The position numbers and the translations under genes are program-made. The notes beneath the pieces are model-generated. The model worked only from the letters and a program-made list of their open reading frames with translations. It had not been told where the DNA came from and did not search any database. A stretch of 64,000 bases of DNA, taken from assembly GCA_964017045.1 (NCBI GenBank), contig OZ024808.1, forward strand, positions 13,050,284 through 13,114,283, in the 5' to 3' direction. Shown here piece after piece: positions 59,030 to 64,000 of the stretch (position 1 is its first letter; every line of letters starts with the position of its first letter). Source of the DNA: Omphiscola glabra (lineage: Eukaryota > Mollusca > Gastropoda > Lymnaeidae).

Positions 59030-60050
59030 GACCATAACGTCAAAGAAACAAAGCGATTTAAATACGGTGGGATTCTTAAAAGCAATGACAGCGATTATCT
59101 ATTGAAATTTAATAAATTTAAATGCGCAATATAATAAAATATATCCGCTTTTATATTTGTAAATGTTTAAGTAATTTTATTATAAATTACAAATACATTA
59201 AAAATAACAATTAAAGAGCCATTTTAAGCATTTTAATCGAGATTGAAAGTTACGGAACATTTTTTAATAAAAAATGATAAGTTTAAAGAATGACATCATA
59301 ATCATATTGATCGGAACAACACAAACATCTGTTGTTTTTAGTGCTTTTTTTAGTTCGTTGTTAATAATGTGAAATAAAATTAAAATTTATTTGTTCTCAA
59401 TAAACACGCCTATTTTAGACAAAGCTTTAAGTTTCTTTGACTTAATAATCGAGCTTGACAAAACTGATAATGTATTTTTCCCTTCTTAAAAGTCAAATTA
59501 ATAAACTTAATTCTTTGCCTCTTAAATTGTCAATGAAACACAAAAAAAAGTTTATCTCTGTAATTGTAATATGTTTTAATTATTTTTTTTCATTTCAAAA
59601 TATACTTTTATTAAATTTATAACGTAATAAAAACTTAAGCCTAGAATAAACTTTTAATAAGAAAAGGACGTTTAAGTCAATCAGTGAAACGAAACTCCAA
59701 AGCAAAATAGCATTCAAGAATACATTTATCACTCGCTCAAATAAGAACAAAGCATATGAAGTGAAAAAAAATGCGTGGGAGCAACAATCCAGTGGTAGAT
59801 TTTATTAATTTTTATTGGGGTGGGGGTGTCAATAATTTCATTTTGCCACAGTAAGCACTAGATACGCCTCAGAATTAAAGTAATGAATTTTATAAACAAT
59901 TAAGCTTCTTAGGTACATAAATATCGGGGTAGGAAATAGGGTGTGTACATTTTTACGTTGATGAAAATACCTTTAAATCAAATGATGTTACATTCTCTTT
60001 TTACAAATAAACATATGTATGAAAAAATCAATGGCGTTAACAACACATGG
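59030..60050. repeat. Old segmental duplication, first copy
   Basis: Collinear with 60890-62250. Pairs include GGAACAACACAAACATCTG / GGAACAACACGCGCATCTG, CATTTATCACTCGCTCAAAT / CATTTATCACTCACTGAAAT, and GGGTGTGTACATTTTT / GGGTGTGTACATTTTT followed by ACCTTTAAATCaAATGATgTTA. Strongly diverged, non-coding. Confidence 0.7.
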
Positions 60051-60439
60051 TTACATAAGTCTATCCATGAATATCAAAACTTAATCATTTTACACATATG
60101 AAAATTTAATTTTGAAAAATAGTGATAAGTTATATTTTTTATTTTACTTTGCGAACAGTGAAGTGGGTGTATAGTGTTATATTGTTAACAGATTAATAAC
60201 ATTTCTGTTTAAAAAAAAAGTAACTCAATGCTGTTACAGACGTAAAAAAAAAGGTTGAGAGATTCTTATTTAGATAAAATTATTCTTTGTTTTACGATTT
60301 TTCGATCACATACTAGAAAACAAGAGACAAAAGTTTGGCTACGGGTTTTAATGAAGATATGAGTAAATTAAATTCAGTTAATATAAAATTTATTTAAAAT
60401 GGTATGTAGAGTTTTCGTTGTATATTTAGGATTAAGTTT

Positions 60440-60890
60440 TCACAATTTTTAGAGGAAAAAAAAAGTTTATGGGCACGAAAAGTGGTAGAATAGGCCCGAA
60501 ATTTATCAATTTAAAAAATATGACATCTAAATTATTTCTCTAGCGCAGAAATCAACCTGCAAAAAAACTCCTTTAGTGACAATAATGATTTAATTAGTGA
60601 TCATTTAGATTTGGTCAATTAAGGTCATGTTTATAAAAAGAAAAAAGTAGTTTAGTGGCGCGAAAAGGGTTAGGGTTAGGGTAGGCGAATGATATAATAT
60701 AACAGAAAACCCAAAAATTCTTCTTAAAACTTTTAATGATGTTAGAAACGTAAAACTCATTAAATAAATATTTTTTTAAAGAAAAGAAATTGTGATCATT
60801 TGTCGCAAGAGCAGGTGGAACTTATCGCAACGTGCCTGCCATTATTATCTCCATAACATCGGGTGATACTTTCTAGAATATAAGAAAGAG
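60440..60890. repeat. Old duplicated segment related to 48690-49100; telomere-like motif
   Basis: Related to 48690-49100 (see there). It contains GGGTTAGGGTTAGGGTAGG at about 60667-60685, two and a half TTAGGG units. A short internal motif, not evidence for a telomere. Confidence 0.6.
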
Positions 60891-62250
60891 CTAAGGTATC
60901 CAAAATGACGTTAGAAAAATCAAATAAATTTAATAGTTTAGGATTCTCAAAAAGAATGATAGGAATTTCTATTATTTTACGGAAATCGAATCAATTTATC
61001 ATATGTGATAACAATAAAATACATTAGCTTATATTTATAATTTAAAGTATGTTATTAATTGTTATCCTAATGTGAAAGTTAGGATTTTTTTCTTTTCATT
61101 TTCAATATATTGTCGTCTAACCATTACTGTTACCACTTCATGATCTCATGTAATGGAACAACACGCGCATCTGCTATTTTAAAAAAAAATTGCTTTGTTA
61201 ATATTGCGAAATTTAATTTAAATTTATGTCATACAAGTGAAAGCGTCTTTAAAAATATCACATTACAATTTTCTATTGAACGCAAAGAAAGAAAAATAGT
61301 TTAAGAACTTAATTTAAACTCGTAAATCACCAGCTTTACATTTCCTTGAGTTTTAATTTTTACCTAATTTTTAAAATACATTTAATAAATGTAATTGATT
61401 GCTTTATAAATTGTTGATACACCACAACCAAATTTTAGGTTTGCATTTGTAACATTTAATAAGTTGTACTTATCTTTCATTCCAGAAAAATGTGTTTTAA
61501 TCAATTTTATAAATTAATAGAAACGTACCACTCATTAGAGTAATTCATTTATCACTCACTGAAATAAGGAACAACCATTTTACAACTGATTAATTTAGTT
61601 GTCAATATCCCAAAAGCAAATAATGTTACAGATTTCAACTTTGGTATGGATTTTAATGTTATAATAAATTAACATCACCTTTCCATATACGGCATTGTGA
61701 TTATGCGTAGAACTATTTTTTTAGAAGATATAAACAATGCGTGGTAAAAAGGGCACTGATGCTTTAGAATGTTAAAAAAAAATAAGGGGCTAACATGTGC
61801 GGCTGCATTCGTAAGGGGCTTTAATCCCGTGGATGATTTTTATTAATGTCTATTAAAAACTGTGACGGCGGAAAGGGATTCGATAATTTCTTTTAGCCCC
61901 ATTTATCCCCAAATTAGCCCCAATAAGAACCAATTATCCCCAATTAGCCCCAATGAGCCACGATTAGCCACAATTATCCCCAATTAGCCCTAATTATCCC
62001 CAATTAGCCACGATTAGCCCCAATTAGCCACGATTAGCCCCAATTAGCACAAGATACACCTAGGAATCAAGGAGAGCATTTAATAAATAATTGAGCTGTT
62101 TCGGTAAACACATTTGAAGGATAGGGGTTGGGGTGTGTACATTTTTAAAAACAGTTGGATGACAGTATCTTTAAATCCAATGATATTAAAGTCGTGAATG
62201 AAAAGGTGTTCTTCTACCAAATAGAAGATATATGTTAAACCAATTAATAA
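60890..62250. repeat. Old segmental duplication, second copy
   Basis: Partner of 59030-60050. It reaches to about 140 bp from the 3' end of GIMAP copy D and is interrupted by the 10-bp array at 61897-62052. Confidence 0.7.
61897..62052. repeat. 10-bp tandem repeat, about 15 copies
   Basis: Unit GCCCCAATTA with variants GCCACGATTA, TCCCCAATTA and GCCACAATTA. Confidence 0.93.
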
Positions 62251-62384
62251 AAAAAAAAATAGCTCAAAGGTGTTGAAAACGCGTGGGTACATTCACATTT
62301 TATATACCGGTAATAGAAAAATATAGGACGTATCGCAAAATGACCATTGTTTTATATCGGCAACTTAGGGTCATATATCCTAGT

Positions 62385-63260
62385 CTAAAATATTATACAA
62401 TTTGTCTTTCCCCTTAATTCGATCTTGAGCTTCTTTAGATCCTTGATATATTTTTTTTTCAAATCTGTTCCTTCAATTTTCTTTTCAATTTTTTTATGCA
62501 GCTTTTCACATTGTTTCTTTATAGTGAGTGCAGTCTGCTTGTCGAATTTATTCTTTTCACCAATCACCAATTCTATTTTTTTTATCTTGTGTTCTATGAT
62601 AAGCGATAAACGATTTTGTTCACAAGAATTGTATTGATCTAAAGTGTACCCTCTATGGCTCTGTTTTAATAATAAGGCCATGCTTATCATTTCTTCACCG
62701 TGGGCGGATCTTTCATCTGTATAACTTCCTTTATTGGAAATAAGAATGCATCTGTTTTGGAATTTTTTGATAAATTCTCCCACTTTACCTGTTTGTGCTT
62801 GACAAAATTGAGTAAAATCACCTTTAAAGTTATCCCCATGAGTAAATACCAAGACGCCAAACTCGGTAAATACAGAGTCGCCAAAAATTGTCTCCAACAC
62901 TTCAATTGTTTTCAACTCTTCTTGAGAAAACTTACATGTGACGTTAAAGACGACGAAGAATGCAGTAACACCGCAGTTTACGGAACAACTTCTGATTAGT
63001 ATTTCCATGTTTTGACAAACCCTTTCCAAATCAGACAAATCATTTGATTCATCATTAAAGTCCGTATCAAAAGGACCGGGTGTGTCAAAAACATGGATTT
63101 CCGAGTCACTCGTCTGTGCAATGCCTCGCTCCACCATTTTCGTTAATGACGTTAAATTTGGGCTTTCTGGGAAATGAAGTCTTTTTAAAATAGAATTTCC
63201 AGTTGCACTTTTGCCGTGTCCAGATTTCCCCAAAAGGACGATTTGTATCTGATGTGCCAT
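62385..63260 (-). CDS. GIMAP/AIG1-family GTPase, copy D, with C-terminal CAAX box
   Basis: The start is placed at ATG 63260 because TTTTTCTACAG (acceptor at 63267) lies just upstream and the frame before it is intronic; 291 residues. AIG1 motifs: GKSGHGKS (11-18), DTPG (59-62), THGD (140-143) and SNKG as G5 (175-178). Residues 225-285 are lysine-rich and probably coiled-coil. The last residues, KTNCIIF, end in C-I-I-F, which fits the CAAX rule for prenylation (phenylalanine last favours geranylgeranyl transfer), preceded by a basic stretch that would aid membrane binding. It is clearly more diverged from A and B than these are from each other, is about 100 residues shorter and has a different C-terminal half. 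Intact. Probable 5' exons beyond the acceptor were not found. Confidence 0.9.
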   Translation of the reverse strand: MAHQIQIVLLGKSGHGKSATGNSILKRLHFPESPNLTSLTKMVERGIAQTSDSEIHVFDTPGPFDTDFNDESNDLSDLERVCQNMEILIRSCSVNCGVTAFFVVFNVTCKFSQEELKTIEVLETIFGDSVFTEFGVLVFTHGDNFKGDFTQFCQAQTGKVGEFIKKFQNRCILISNKGSYTDERSAHGEEMISMALLLKQSHRGYTLDQYNSCEQNRLSLIIEHKIKKIELVIGEKNKFDKQTALTIKKQCEKLHKKIEKKIEGTDLKKKYIKDLKKLKIELRGKTNCIIF

Positions 63261-63493
63261 GGCCAACTGTAGAAAAATAATGAAAAAGATATTTATATGT
63301 ATATAAATATGATCATCCTTCATTTAAATATGTATAAAATAGTGTATATAAACTATTTTTGGTTTTAATACATTCATTTATGCAGTAACCTGTTACCTAT
63401 ATTTACTTTGGTCAAATAAGGAAAAAATTTATTTTGGTCCCCCCCACCCGAAAGGCATTTTTAAAAGATCACCCCTTTTCCCCAGTTTTTTTT

Positions 63494-63714
63494 CTGGATA
63501 TTAAAAAGTGTAGGTGCGCCAAGTTTCGTCAAAATACATCAATCCATGTAGAAACGTATGCGGATCAAACATCAAATTTTGACTTATATATATACATATA
63601 ATATATATATCACATCATATATATCATATATATAAAAGTGAAAATTTGTTTGTCTGTTTTACATGGATTGATGAATCTTGACCAAATTTGGCACATATAT
63701 CCATCATTATCCGG
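63494..63714. mobile_element. Inverted-repeat element (MITE-like) around an AT repeat
   Basis: The left arm contains GCGCCAAGTTTCGTCAAAAT then ACATCAATCCATGTA. The right arm contains TACATGGATTGATGAATCTTG then ACCAAATTTGGCAC, the approximate complement. The loop is (AT)n-rich (63582-63632). Confidence 0.65.
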
Positions 63715-63883
63715 AAGGAACTCTTAAGGGATTATGAACTTTTTATAACATTCCGTTCGGGGCCGGGGTCCCGAATTAGTTTTTTTTCTTCTAAAATGAG
63801 CTATATAAATAAAATGACCAACAAATACTCCTACAATAATAGATGGGTATTGACAAAACTCAGTACATATACACTTGACTCAT

Positions 63884-64000
63884 CATCATCATCATCATGT
63901 CCCGTAGTCCTTCGACCGTTGGGGCGCCACAGATGACATGTACACTATTCTTCTCCATTCCTCTCGGTCTTCTGCCCTACGCATAGCATCGCCTAGTTGT
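63884..64000 (-). pseudogene. Non-LTR retrotransposon 3' terminus, runs off the window
   Basis: Minus-strand reading LGDAMRRAEDREEWRRIVYM followed by SVAPQRSKDYGT, stop, and a (GAT)n tail (plus-strand CATCATCAT) resembles the C-terminal end of non-LTR reverse transcriptases with a trinucleotide 3' tail. Clade not resolved. Confidence 0.6.

Noticed and set aside
60665..60685. Telomere
   Set aside because: Only two and a half TTAGGG units in internal sequence.
63261..63323. Longer N-terminus for GIMAP copy D (hydrophobic leader from 63323)
   Set aside because: The stretch crosses a good splice acceptor (TTTTTCTACAG at 63267) and looks like intron; the family normally starts a few residues before the Walker A motif.

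Overview
The window is eukaryotic, intron-bearing, AT-rich and full of repeats. The best reading is a mollusc, probably a heterobranch (pulmonate) snail. The reasons are an array of GIMAP/AIG1-type immune GTPases with the invertebrate THGD form of the G4 motif, degraded RTE-like, CR1/L2-like and Penelope-like retroelements, many small hAT-like and palindromic elements, and a near full-length SPIN-type hAT element, a family reported from a pond snail. The species cannot be fixed from the sequence alone.

Layout. 0-5 kb holds minisatellites, one small inverted-repeat element and a decayed Penelope-like element. 5.1-7.8 kb (minus strand) is a five-exon gene whose reconstructed 531-residue product joins a basic, coiled-coil N-terminal half with a classical nuclear localisation signal to an FRG1-type beta-trefoil domain. 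8-10 kb is a nest of DNA transposons: a large inverted repeat interrupted by a hAT-like element (358 bp) and by the SPIN element (197 bp with an exact 8-bp target duplication). 11-15.4 kb holds a near-perfect palindrome, minisatellites and two of three copies of a 165-bp hAT-like MITE. 15.6-16.8 kb and 27.9-29.1 kb (minus) are two closely related GIMAP genes. Between and after them lie non-LTR retroelement remains (17.4-18.7 kb and 30.1-33.1 kb) and more tandem arrays. 34.7-40.1 kb is one continuous satellite of a 36-bp unit, about 149 copies. 44.8-46.9 kb (minus) holds three splice-compatible exons that encode a death-fold/CARD-like domain. 55.5-55.9 kb is the 3' remnant of a third GIMAP gene. 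62.4-63.3 kb (minus) is a fourth, more divergent GIMAP gene ending in a CAAX box.

How the genes may fit together. All recognised host genes lie on the minus strand. Two GIMAP genes share a 5' exon layout and a nearly identical central GTPase segment, as expected from duplication with gene conversion. One (27.9 kb) has an N-myristoylation-type start and another (62.4 kb) a prenylation-type end, so the paralogues may attach to membranes by different lipids. A CARD-like gene lies in the same stretch, which fits an innate-immunity neighbourhood; joint action is inference. The rest of the window is transposon remains, tandem repeats and unannotated AT-rich DNA.
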